Position numbers and translations under genes: made by a program. Shown in pieces: positions 1 to 8,231 of a stretch of DNA of 34,993 bases. Location of the stretch: IMG/VR virus record IMGVR_UViG_3300030380_001335, positions 1-34,993 of that record. The stretch is one strand, 5' to 3'. The DNA comes from a virus. The notes under the pieces were generated by a model. The model saw only the letters and a list, made by a program, of their open reading frames with translations. It searched no databases and was not told the DNA's origin. How positions within the stretch are numbered: position 1 is the stretch's first letter; the number at the start of each line of letters is the position of its first letter.

Positions 1-99
1 TACTCCAGATAAAGTTGCCTCAGCATCATCAGTATTCCATAGTAATCTTTTGTTATTAGGATTATTTGGTTGTCTTGCACTATCCCATACATGCCAAGC
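1..99. repeat. Left copy of the 99-bp direct terminal repeat of the contig
   Basis: Bases 1-99 are identical to 34895-34993. Both copies lie inside one open reading frame that stays in frame when the copies are merged. This is what a circular or circularly permuted genome gives when an assembler leaves a k-mer-sized overlap. A genuine T7-type terminal repeat would be expected outside coding sequence. Confidence 0.95.
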
Positions 100-1557
100 A
101 CCTGCACTATTTGTACATTTAGCCATTACAAGCCTAGGTCTAAATCCAGTTGTGATAGTAGGTCCAGTTGTACTTCCGTTACCTGTATAAGAACCTATTT
201 TTTGATAGCCTGTTACACTGTGGAATGAATATACAACATATGTTCCTCCATCAACATTTAAACCAGCTCCTCCAGATGAAATATATTCTGTAGTAGATGT
301 TGGAGCATAACTTCCAACATCTAATTTAGTATTTGTAAGATTTAATAACATAAAATCTACACTACCATCACCAATAGTATATTGTACTCCCCAGTTAGAA
401 GTACTATCTCGTCTTTTCCATATGTAGAGTTCAGGTGCTTGAGATAATCCATGACCAATAGTTTGACCTGAAAGACCATTTCCTGTAAAGGTAGCAATAG
501 AAAAACCATAGTCTTGGTTAGCTTTTACAGTAGATGTAATATCTCCATCAGTATTAGAAGCTGCAGCAGTATCTCCTGCATCCCAACACCATGCTACATA
601 GTTTTGCCCTGAAGCATTTGTTTGAGTTCCTGTATCAGTTAAGGTAAATCCTGTAGAAGTAAAAGATAAATCATTACTGCCAAATTGATATTCTGCTGCC
701 GTTCCGTTTGCAGATAAAGCATTAGCACCTCCCCTAACGCTATCAATTAATGTATTGTCATTACTCCCTGTTCTTCTTTTGTACCAAACTAAATCAGGAG
801 CAAAGCCAACATTTGTCATAGTTTGTGATGCTGAATTTCCTGCATATAAAACTGTGTTAAATCCTGTAGCTTGTGTAGTAGGTTTCATAGGTAAGTAGAA
901 ACCATTAGTGCCATATGTACCTGTGTATTTTTTAGGAATCCAAGTGCCGTTATTGTCAGTTTCACCAAAGTCTGATGGTGATAATGCTGTGCCGTCTACA
1001 AAATTTACTTCTGTAAGATAACCGTCCAGAGTAGGTCCTCCAGTATCTGTACTTCTACCTAAATTATGGTCAGTTACTGTATTAACTTGTGTTGTAACAT
1101 CTGAATCAAAAGCACCTGAGGGATTAGTTACTGATTGTCTTACACCATTAACATATACAATTGCTCTATCAGCTTGAGTTGAATCAGGAGTATTTATTAC
1201 TAAAACAATGTGATACCAAGCAGAAGTATCTCTATATACTGCATCTGTTAGTAGACTATAATCAACAAATACCCCTGGATTTTCACAACTATAAAGAGAA
1301 AGTTTATCAGCTGCATCAAATTGAAATTGAAAAAAGTCATTCCCGCCACCATACGCGTCAAATATACCTTGAACAACACCTAATTGACCTCGCTTAATCC
1401 AAGTGCTTAATGTAAAAGTTTTACGATTTCCTTCTGTAGATGGAGTTCTATTTAAATAAGCACCAGCACTTTTACGAAAGCGTAAGCTATCATCTAAGAA
1501 ATATCCACCTGCTTGACCAGATGCGCCACCCAGTTGGTTATTATTTAAGACAGCCAT
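1..1557 (-). CDS. Receptor-binding-type tail protein, N-terminal 519 residues (gene continues across the contig join)
   Basis: This is the 5' part of one 1249-codon gene. It reads from the ATG at 1557 down to base 1 and continues in the same frame at 34894 (bases 34895-34993 repeat 1-99). Residues 1 to about 215 look like a LamG/concanavalin-A-type beta-sandwich, with YLNRTPS, FTLSTWIKRG, WYHIVLVIN and VYVNGVRQ motifs. From about residue 235 a module starts (GFAPDLVWYKRRTG, YVAWCWDAGD, KIGSYTGNGS, TGFRPRLVM) that recurs near the C-terminus. Glycan-binding folds at this place in a podovirus operon suggest a receptor-binding or fibre-tip role; that is inference. The ATG lies one base after the stop of the upstream tail-fibre gene, so the two are probably co-translated. 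Confidence 0.85.
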   Translation of the reverse strand, partial: MAVLNNNQLGGASGQAGGYFLDDSLRFRKSAGAYLNRTPSTEGNRKTFTLSTWIKRGQLGVVQGIFDAYGGGNDFFQFQFDAADKLSLYSCENPGVFVDYSLLTDAVYRDTSAWYHIVLVINTPDSTQADRAIVYVNGVRQSVTNPSGAFDSDVTTQVNTVTDHNLGRSTDTGGPTLDGYLTEVNFVDGTALSPSDFGETDNNGTWIPKKYTGTYGTNGFYLPMKPTTQATGFNTVLYAGNSASQTMTNVGFAPDLVWYKRRTGSNDNTLIDSVRGGANALSANGTAAEYQFGSNDLSFTSTGFTLTDTGTQTNASGQNYVAWCWDAGDTAAASNTDGDITSTVKANQDYGFSIATFTGNGLSGQTIGHGLSQAPELYIWKRRDSTSNWGVQYTIGDGSVDFMLLNLTNTKLDVGSYAPTSTTEYISSGGAGLNVDGGTYVVYSFHSVTGYQKIGSYTGNGSTTGPTITTGFRPRLVMAKCTNSAGAWHVWDSARQPNNPNNKRLLWNTDDAEATLSGV

Positions 1558-1558
1558 G

Positions 1559-3349
1559 TTAGCTGTATGCTAGAGTAGCTACTGCATGGATAGATGTTGA
1601 CGTTCTGACTACATAATCTATTCGATCAACGGCAGATGCAGTGGTAGTTAATGTAGGAGCAGTGCCATCAACAAAGTCATAGTAAGAACCAAATGCTAGT
1701 GTTCTCGATCCTGAACCATCCTGTGCTATAAAGATAGAGCCACATTGTCCTACTGCTATGTTAGATGGGTTAGCTAATGTTCTGTTGCCACCCAGAGTTA
1801 CTGAGAAGTTATTAGAGTCATTCATGTCTGGAGTAATTGTTGCGCCATCACTAAGTGCTGTTATCTCACCACGTTGTCCAGCTGTAAATGTTTGTGCTGC
1901 ATCGGTTACTGCATTGTCAGCATCAAATGCTTGTACGTTTGTACCAATAGCAAGACCTAGATTAGTCCTAGATGTGCCAGCATTTGCAACGTCTGATAGG
2001 TTGTTAGCAGCAGTTAATAATCCAGATGCAGATACTGCGGCAACTTGCCAAGCAGAACCATTGTAAACTTTTAACTGATTAGTAGATGTATTAAAATATA
2101 AATCACCAGCATCTAATCCAGATGTAGGATCAGAACTTGCAGCTCCATGATACTGTCCTTGGAATGTACTTAAACTAGAGGCAGCAGAAGTCGCTGATGA
2201 TGCAGCGGCAGTCGCTGACGTAGCAGATGCAGTAGCCGATGTAGCGGCAGAAGTTGCGGAGGTCGCAGCAGCAGTGGCTGAAGTCGCAGCTTCACCCGCC
2301 TTGGTTGTAGCAGTTGATGCCGAAGTCGCAGCTTCACTTGCTTTCGTTGTCGCAGTTGAGGATGAGGAAGTAGCGCTGGTTGCTGATGATGCAGCAGCTG
2401 TTGCGCTAGAGGCAGCGGCAGTTGCAGAAGTGCTTGCTTCTGATGCCTTAGTGGTTGCAGTTGAGGCAGAGCTTGTTGCCGAAGTAGCAGAGGATGCTGC
2501 GCCAGTTGCAGATGTAGCCGCTTCGCCCGCTTTTGTAGTGGCAGTTGTAGCAGATGATGCAGCACTGGTCGCACTCGTAGCCGCAGCAGTCGCACTCGTA
2601 GCCGCAGCGGTTGCACTTGCAGCAGCAGCAGCCGCACTGGTTGCAGCATTAGCATCACTTGTACTAGCAGATTCAGCATCTATAATTAAATCCCATTTAG
2701 CTGCATCCGTATTGGTTGTTAATGGTTGTGAACCACTCGATGTATGAGCAGTGTTAGCCATAAATATATTATTAGTTGATGTATCTTTTACTAAATCACG
2801 CTTGTTGTATGCTGTACTTGCTGCCCAGTTACCACGATTATCACCAATCTGTTCACCGATAACAGGATCACCATTAGCATCAAACGCTAGTGTTTTGTTT
2901 GCTCGTGTTGTATTGTCAGGCAACTCCATGTTAACTGTAGTAGGATCTGTATTTGGCGCACGCAGACCTCGGTTAGATTGTTCTAGGTTTTGTTGGGTAA
3001 AGATAGTAAGACTGTCTAACTCATCATTTAGTGATGCAGCAAACAGTGGGCCACCTGTAGTAAAGTCAGTGGTTCTTTGTATGGTTCTGTTACCAACAAT
3101 AGTAACTCGGTTAGAACCTGTTGGTGTGCTTGGTACTTTTGCACTACCCCCTACAATAATAGTTACACTACCTGTCCCATCAGCACTAATGGCTACAGTA
3201 TAATCAGTAGTCAGCGTTAGCTCTGTATCATCAAAAAATACAGCTACGTCAGTATTAGCTAATATATTAAACGCAAAAGTATACGGGCCAGTGCCTGCTG
3301 AACCAGTATAGACGATACGTCTTGAAGTTGCTGAAATGTCAATTGCCAT
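1559..3349 (-). CDS. Tail fibre with T7 gp17-type N-terminus and Ala/Ser/Thr-rich stalk
   Basis: 596 residues. Roughly residues 1-140 resemble the T7 tail-fibre (gp17) N-terminal anchor that binds the tail tube (RRIVYTGSAGTGPYTFAFNI, DYTVA, NRTIQRTTDF, LNDELDSLTIFTQQ). Roughly residues 225-395 are almost wholly Ala, Ser and Thr in short near-repeats (SATAAASSATSA, TTKAGEA/TTKASEA), as expected for a trimeric coiled or beta stalk. The C-terminal 200 residues contain YHGAASSDPTSGLDAGDLYFN, followed by a beta-rich end. The start has an AAAGAGG-like ribosome site. The gene follows the internal virion proteins and precedes the large LamG protein, the usual place for fibres. Confidence 0.85.
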   Translation of the reverse strand: MAIDISATSRRIVYTGSAGTGPYTFAFNILANTDVAVFFDDTELTLTTDYTVAISADGTGSVTIIVGGSAKVPSTPTGSNRVTIVGNRTIQRTTDFTTGGPLFAASLNDELDSLTIFTQQNLEQSNRGLRAPNTDPTTVNMELPDNTTRANKTLAFDANGDPVIGEQIGDNRGNWAASTAYNKRDLVKDTSTNNIFMANTAHTSSGSQPLTTNTDAAKWDLIIDAESASTSDANAATSAAAAAASATAAATSATAAATSATSAASSATTATTKAGEAATSATGAASSATSATSSASTATTKASEASTSATAAASSATAAASSATSATSSSSTATTKASEAATSASTATTKAGEAATSATAAATSATSAATSATASATSATAAASSATSAASSLSTFQGQYHGAASSDPTSGLDAGDLYFNTSTNQLKVYNGSAWQVAAVSASGLLTAANNLSDVANAGTSRTNLGLAIGTNVQAFDADNAVTDAAQTFTAGQRGEITALSDGATITPDMNDSNNFSVTLGGNRTLANPSNIAVGQCGSIFIAQDGSGSRTLAFGSYYDFVDGTAPTLTTTASAVDRIDYVVRTSTSIHAVATLAYS

Positions 3350-3399
3350 AGTTTAATCCTCTTTTAGATGGTAGCATATTTTGCCTGTTTTTAATAGGG

Positions 3400-5931
3400 T
3401 TAATTAAATGGATCTGTACGAGGACTTTCGTCTCCGGGCATCCACCAATATTCTTTTCCTTCTTTAGCATCACGTCTAATTCCTTTTTGTAACTGCTTCA
3501 TATAAGTAGGGTCATTCCATAACAAGACTCTTTCCCATACCATTCTGCGTAGCATAAGGTTTAGCATCCAATTACTTTGGTAAGGTGTGTTATTAATTAC
3601 TTCCTTCATAATTCTTGTTCCAGCTTTTGCTGGCTCTTGATCAAAAAAAGCTTCTTTAGCAGACCCAAATAAAGCATAACTTAATTGATCTAATGAGCCA
3701 ATAACTGGGCCTGAGGTATAGCCTGATAGTCCTTGTCTGTAATCTCCAAGTCCAACAGCTATATCGAATAGCGGACCGAAACCTCCTGACCTAACCATTG
3801 CGTTACCCCAAAATCTTCTTGCTTCTTCAGGGTCTTCAAATGGGTTAAACTCCATAGGCTTACGCCCTCTAGTAATCTCCATTAACTGCACACCTAAGGC
3901 TCCCATCAAAGTCATATATAGTACTGTGTCAGCTATAGCTTTAGTTTTTGCAAAGGGAGTCCCTAACTCTCCCGCCTCTCTCCATGCACGTTCAAGATGA
4001 TTGTGATAAAACGCCATAGGCCAAGATTTAAACATAGCAAAAGATCTAGTAATTTCTCCTGCTATAGTTCCCGGTTGTGTAGTGCCTGCTAATACAGCAC
4101 GCTCTCTGTAGTTTACTGTTGGAACGCCTACTTCAATCTCACCAAAAATCATTTGCATGTATTTGTCTGCAATCTTTCTAGCTTCACCAGTTTTTAGTCC
4201 GGGCAACTGAGCAATGTCTTCACCTCTTAAATAAGTAACATCACGACCAGAATAGTTCTTTACAAATGCTTTAGCTTTTCTTATTTTGTTCCACTCGTCA
4301 CCAGTAATACTATATCTACCTAATGCTACTTGCATTTGTCTAGATAGTTGGTCAAAAGATTTTGTTTGTACATCTGCCCAACCAGACATTAAAAACATAC
4401 CTGACATGTTTCTTCCTGATGCCGTAATGTGAGTTAAGCCATTCATCCTTAAAGACGAATCAACAACAAACTGAAAGAATGGACTTGCATTATCTTCATG
4501 CAAATATCGTGCCAATGCAGCAGAAGTTCCGTCCATCATATGCTCATTCATTAATCCAAGTTCGGCAGCTACTTGTTCTCTTTCTCCCGGATTTAGTTTA
4601 AATATTTCTTTAGCATAATTGTTAATAGCTTTCATCTGACTCATACCATTGTACTTAGCCATTTTACGTACAGTCATCATGTCAGTTGGTGCAGCAATAA
4701 GTGTGGTAGAGCCTAGCCTTGTAGCCATAATCAATGCATTATAGTTACGCATAATTTTACTAAAGGTAGGTCTTACTGACTCAGGAAGTCCTTTGTGCAG
4801 CTTCCACATATCATCAAATGTTGCGGCTGCTTTGTTTGCTTTTAATATATTCTTTGTTTTGCCTGTTCCTTTATCCTTTTCATCAGCTATTTGTTTTACT
4901 CTTAGCTTTAAAAATTCTACTGTAGACTCTGGGTCAGCACCTAAAACCTGTAAAGATGAAATGTCTTTTGACATAGTACGTAAATGATTAAGCATAATGT
5001 CGTATATATTAGAGTCACTAAATTCAGCTTGATAAGCAATCCATGCTTCACCGCTTTTAAATTGCAACACTCTGTTTTCTTGATGACGTTTAGCAATAGA
5101 GGCTCCTGTGCCAAACCTATCAGCAGTAAGTCCGTCTAGTTTATTTCTTCCTTCTTCTGTAATACTTTTATAAACAGATTCTAATACTTCATCTAACTCT
5201 TCATCTGTTAATGGAATGCCTGTTCCTTTATTAACCATAGCCTCACGATCTAGTAATGATTTAGTAGCCTTACTCCATTTATCATAACCTGCTGCAATAA
5301 TTCTTCCAGCATGATGATGTTGTGGTAGATAGCCACCAGCCTTTGCAACAGGAATAGCACCACCAGATTGATTAAATAACAACCTTGCATGTTCTGAAGC
5401 ATCAGTGTATGCAAGTGCTAATTCTTTTGCTTTTTTATTACCTGTGGTTCCGGGGTTAAATATTTCCTTTACAACCAAATGAAGCATGTCGTGTTTTTCT
5501 TTTTGTCCGGGAACAATCTTTCTTGTTGCATCTGTGCCAGCTCTTGAACCTGTTAACCCGCCTTTTCTAAATGTATAAAAGAATTGATCTAATGGCGCTT
5601 TAATTTGGCTCATAACTACTTTTTCTTGTTGAGCAAGTCTTATATTACCTACATCTATTAAAGCTTTGTATGGGTCTTTAGCATTTTCTAGAAAGTCATT
5701 TAACTCTAACTTAGCCATCATAGTTTGTAGCTTAATACGTTTATTCTGAAGTATGTTACCTTCCATAATTACTAATGTTTCTTTAGATGCTTTATCAATA
5801 GCAGAAGCTCTATCTTGTATAAGATTATCTGTTTCTTTGTAATATTGATTAAATAGGTCTATAGCGTCATCAGAAAACTTTTTGCTAACTTCGTCTCCAG
5901 CATTGGCTAAACATGTTCTTATATCACTCAT
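3400..5931 (-). CDS. Large internal virion protein (gp16 position)
   Basis: 843 residues, mostly helical and charged, with hydrophobic stretches near the C-terminal third (for example VLYMTLMGALGVQLMEI). By position (third of three large genes after tail tubular B and before the fibre) and size it corresponds to the ejected internal virion protein that helps carry DNA across the envelope in T7-like phages. I see no clear lytic transglycosylase motif such as T7 gp16 has, so the functional label rests on context. Its start overlaps the stop of the preceding gene by one base (TAATG), giving translational coupling. Confidence 0.65.
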   Translation of the reverse strand: MSDIRTCLANAGDEVSKKFSDDAIDLFNQYYKETDNLIQDRASAIDKASKETLVIMEGNILQNKRIKLQTMMAKLELNDFLENAKDPYKALIDVGNIRLAQQEKVVMSQIKAPLDQFFYTFRKGGLTGSRAGTDATRKIVPGQKEKHDMLHLVVKEIFNPGTTGNKKAKELALAYTDASEHARLLFNQSGGAIPVAKAGGYLPQHHHAGRIIAAGYDKWSKATKSLLDREAMVNKGTGIPLTDEELDEVLESVYKSITEEGRNKLDGLTADRFGTGASIAKRHQENRVLQFKSGEAWIAYQAEFSDSNIYDIMLNHLRTMSKDISSLQVLGADPESTVEFLKLRVKQIADEKDKGTGKTKNILKANKAAATFDDMWKLHKGLPESVRPTFSKIMRNYNALIMATRLGSTTLIAAPTDMMTVRKMAKYNGMSQMKAINNYAKEIFKLNPGEREQVAAELGLMNEHMMDGTSAALARYLHEDNASPFFQFVVDSSLRMNGLTHITASGRNMSGMFLMSGWADVQTKSFDQLSRQMQVALGRYSITGDEWNKIRKAKAFVKNYSGRDVTYLRGEDIAQLPGLKTGEARKIADKYMQMIFGEIEVGVPTVNYRERAVLAGTTQPGTIAGEITRSFAMFKSWPMAFYHNHLERAWREAGELGTPFAKTKAIADTVLYMTLMGALGVQLMEITRGRKPMEFNPFEDPEEARRFWGNAMVRSGGFGPLFDIAVGLGDYRQGLSGYTSGPVIGSLDQLSYALFGSAKEAFFDQEPAKAGTRIMKEVINNTPYQSNWMLNLMLRRMVWERVLLWNDPTYMKQLQKGIRRDAKEGKEYWWMPGDESPRTDPFN

Positions 5932-8231
5932 TAAGATTTCCTACATGCATTAATAAAGTCAATCTCATTTGCATCGCCTGTTGCAATATCGTCTAAAGCT
6001 TGCCTTAGTGTTATTCCATTGCCTTGCGCGTCAAAGTCTATAACCCTATTAGCTATCTCAGGGCTTATATCAGCTCTTCCATTTAATATGTTGTTAGCTG
6101 TTTGTACGTCAAGGTTTATTTGTTTTGCAACTAATCCTTCACTGTAAGCTATGAGTTCTTTGTTTCGTTTCTTAAAATCTTCTGAGACTCGATTAATTTG
6201 CGCTGCAGCATTGCTTTCAGCGAGCTGACCATTGTAGTAGAGGCCATCATAGCGGCCTTCGTCAATTGCTGTTCTGATATCGTTAAGGGCGTTTCCAACT
6301 GCTTCGTCTGTTTTGCTTCCGCTGCTAATTGCTTGCGCTGCTTTTGTGATTTGTCCATAGAGTTCACTTTCTTTGTTGCCATATTCTTCGATGATTTGGA
6401 TCGCTTTGCCATTTTGTTCTCTCCTAGTTTTACTTGCTTTGTCTTTTTTGTTTTTAAGGGTAATATTTTCCTTACGTAATCTTGATAGTACGCCGTCAAT
6501 AATTTGTTTTCTTTCGCCTTCTACAAACAATGATTTAATACTTTGTTCAGCATTAGCCATATCATATTCTTTTAATGATCCATCTTCTATAGAATCAAGA
6601 ATAATCTTTGTAACGGACTCATCATCAGTAACATTTGCTTTCTTAATTTTGTCTATAACAGCTAGTTGTTCTATTGGGTCATCTAAGTATTCGCCTACCA
6701 ATATTCCTATGTTTGGATCTACTATATCTCTATCCATAGCTACTATAATTCTTGGACCTAATTTAGCTAAGTTTTTAGTTTGCTTGACTAGCGGATCAAA
6801 TCTAGCTAACGCTTCTACCATTTCAGGATATTTTGCGAGTATATCCATGTCATATGCCTTTATGGTTCCGTCATAGTAATTTCTTATGCGACCCATCATT
6901 TCAGCCATTTCTCTAGTAAAGCCTTCTGTTTCCCTAATTACTCGACCATACATTTTCTTTTGACCAGCTTTAGCAGCAGCCTTAACTCTTTGGTTTCCGT
7001 CAATAATAGTTCTATTACCAGCAACATCCTCATAAACTAATATCTGTCCTTGCTGTACTTCATCAACAGCTTCTCCAGTAACTTTAGTATTAGGGTCTAA
7101 ATCTTTTACTTCAAATTCATCTACTATGCCTTGCTTTTCTATAGTGTATATATCATCAACATCTATCTCTGTTGTAATTGGTCGTAGTGCATTTTCATCA
7201 TTGCGCATTACAGCACTAATAGTTTCTTTTACCTTTTTATTGTGTTTAGTATTGCTAACATCATTTTCTAAAAAGTTTTCTTTGTTAGTAATATCATCCA
7301 TAGACTCTTTGTTATTAATCTGTTCTAAAGTCTTGTCATCAAGCCATTGCTTACCTTCATTTTCTTTTGTTACTTCTTTAATTATTTCAATAAACTCTAG
7401 CTCTTCTTTTGGTGCTAACGCCCTTCCAGCTCTATCTTTAATTTTTGCAATCATTGATCTAACAGGAATGTTTGTCAGGCTAACCAATCCAGCGGTACCT
7501 GCTGTTATAAGCCCAGCATCTCTAATAAATTCTTTTGATGTATATGGACTGCCAGTAACTTTCTTAGTCCATGCATTAACATTAGGATAGTCTAATACTT
7601 CTACCCCTACGTTAATAGCTGATGCCTGTGCAATCTTAGTAAGTAATTTTGCTTTACCACTAACACCAATAAACAGAGAAGCTATATCTGTTGGGTCTGT
7701 CATGAATGACACCATGCTTCCAGCAAAATCCCCTAATGCTCCTGTAGCAGCTTGTTTATTTGCTGTATTGTTATATTGTTCTTGATACGCTTGTGATCTT
7801 TCTATCATGCCTAGTTGTATAGTATCGTAAGCATTTTGTCTGCTAGACATGTCATACCCTAAAGCTTCAAATTTTTGTTTTACTTCTTCGTTTTCACTAG
7901 CTAAATCATATAGCCTAGATATTGGTAAGGGTATTACTTCGCCAGTAACTGATAGTTCTCGCTCTGGGGCTACATATTGACCTTGACCATAACTTATATT
8001 TCCTTGCCACATAGTATATGAATTGTCATCAAATCCTAAAGATTCTTTAGCAATTTCATGTAATGCTTCAGTTTCTTCATTCATCATATCTGTTTGACTG
8101 CCAGAGTTTTGTAATGATTTAGTTGCATTATATGATGCTGCAAAGTTTTCTAAGAACCCAGTATATTCTCCCGGTTCTACTGAAGGGGATAATAATGCTT
8201 CTGTTATGTCTGTTTTAGTAGATAAGCGCAT
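5931..8231 (-). CDS. Internal virion protein with a ParB-like domain
   Basis: 766 residues. Around residues 365-450 is a segment resembling the ParB/sulfiredoxin N-terminal fold: a strand-rich lead-in (QGQILVYEDVAGNRTIIDG), the motif GNQRVKAAAKAG, then YGRVIRETEGFT. This matches the family pattern DGxxRxxAAxxxG. The rest is charged and helical, with a Gly/Ala-rich segment near residue 170-260. It sits between two other large virion genes, so it is probably packaged and ejected. What the ParB-like part does (DNA or nucleotide binding, or only structure) is not shown. It is coupled by one-base overlaps on both sides. Confidence 0.7.
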   Translation of the reverse strand: MRLSTKTDITEALLSPSVEPGEYTGFLENFAASYNATKSLQNSGSQTDMMNEETEALHEIAKESLGFDDNSYTMWQGNISYGQGQYVAPERELSVTGEVIPLPISRLYDLASENEEVKQKFEALGYDMSSRQNAYDTIQLGMIERSQAYQEQYNNTANKQAATGALGDFAGSMVSFMTDPTDIASLFIGVSGKAKLLTKIAQASAINVGVEVLDYPNVNAWTKKVTGSPYTSKEFIRDAGLITAGTAGLVSLTNIPVRSMIAKIKDRAGRALAPKEELEFIEIIKEVTKENEGKQWLDDKTLEQINNKESMDDITNKENFLENDVSNTKHNKKVKETISAVMRNDENALRPITTEIDVDDIYTIEKQGIVDEFEVKDLDPNTKVTGEAVDEVQQGQILVYEDVAGNRTIIDGNQRVKAAAKAGQKKMYGRVIRETEGFTREMAEMMGRIRNYYDGTIKAYDMDILAKYPEMVEALARFDPLVKQTKNLAKLGPRIIVAMDRDIVDPNIGILVGEYLDDPIEQLAVIDKIKKANVTDDESVTKIILDSIEDGSLKEYDMANAEQSIKSLFVEGERKQIIDGVLSRLRKENITLKNKKDKASKTRREQNGKAIQIIEEYGNKESELYGQITKAAQAISSGSKTDEAVGNALNDIRTAIDEGRYDGLYYNGQLAESNAAAQINRVSEDFKKRNKELIAYSEGLVAKQINLDVQTANNILNGRADISPEIANRVIDFDAQGNGITLRQALDDIATGDANEIDFINACRKS

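Noticed and set aside
1161-1397. Plus-strand 78-residue frame at the left end
   Set aside because: It is antisense to the LamG domain and has no supporting signals.
2170-2747. Long frames antisense to, or in another frame of, the tail-fibre stalk
   Set aside because: They arise from the repetitive Ala/Ser/Thr codons. Their products are monotonous Leu/Arg/Gln or Ala/Val strings with no start signals.
6149-6499. 116-residue minus-strand frame inside the ParB-like virion gene
   Set aside because: It is fully contained in another frame of a gene with clear coding character, and has no ribosome site or family.
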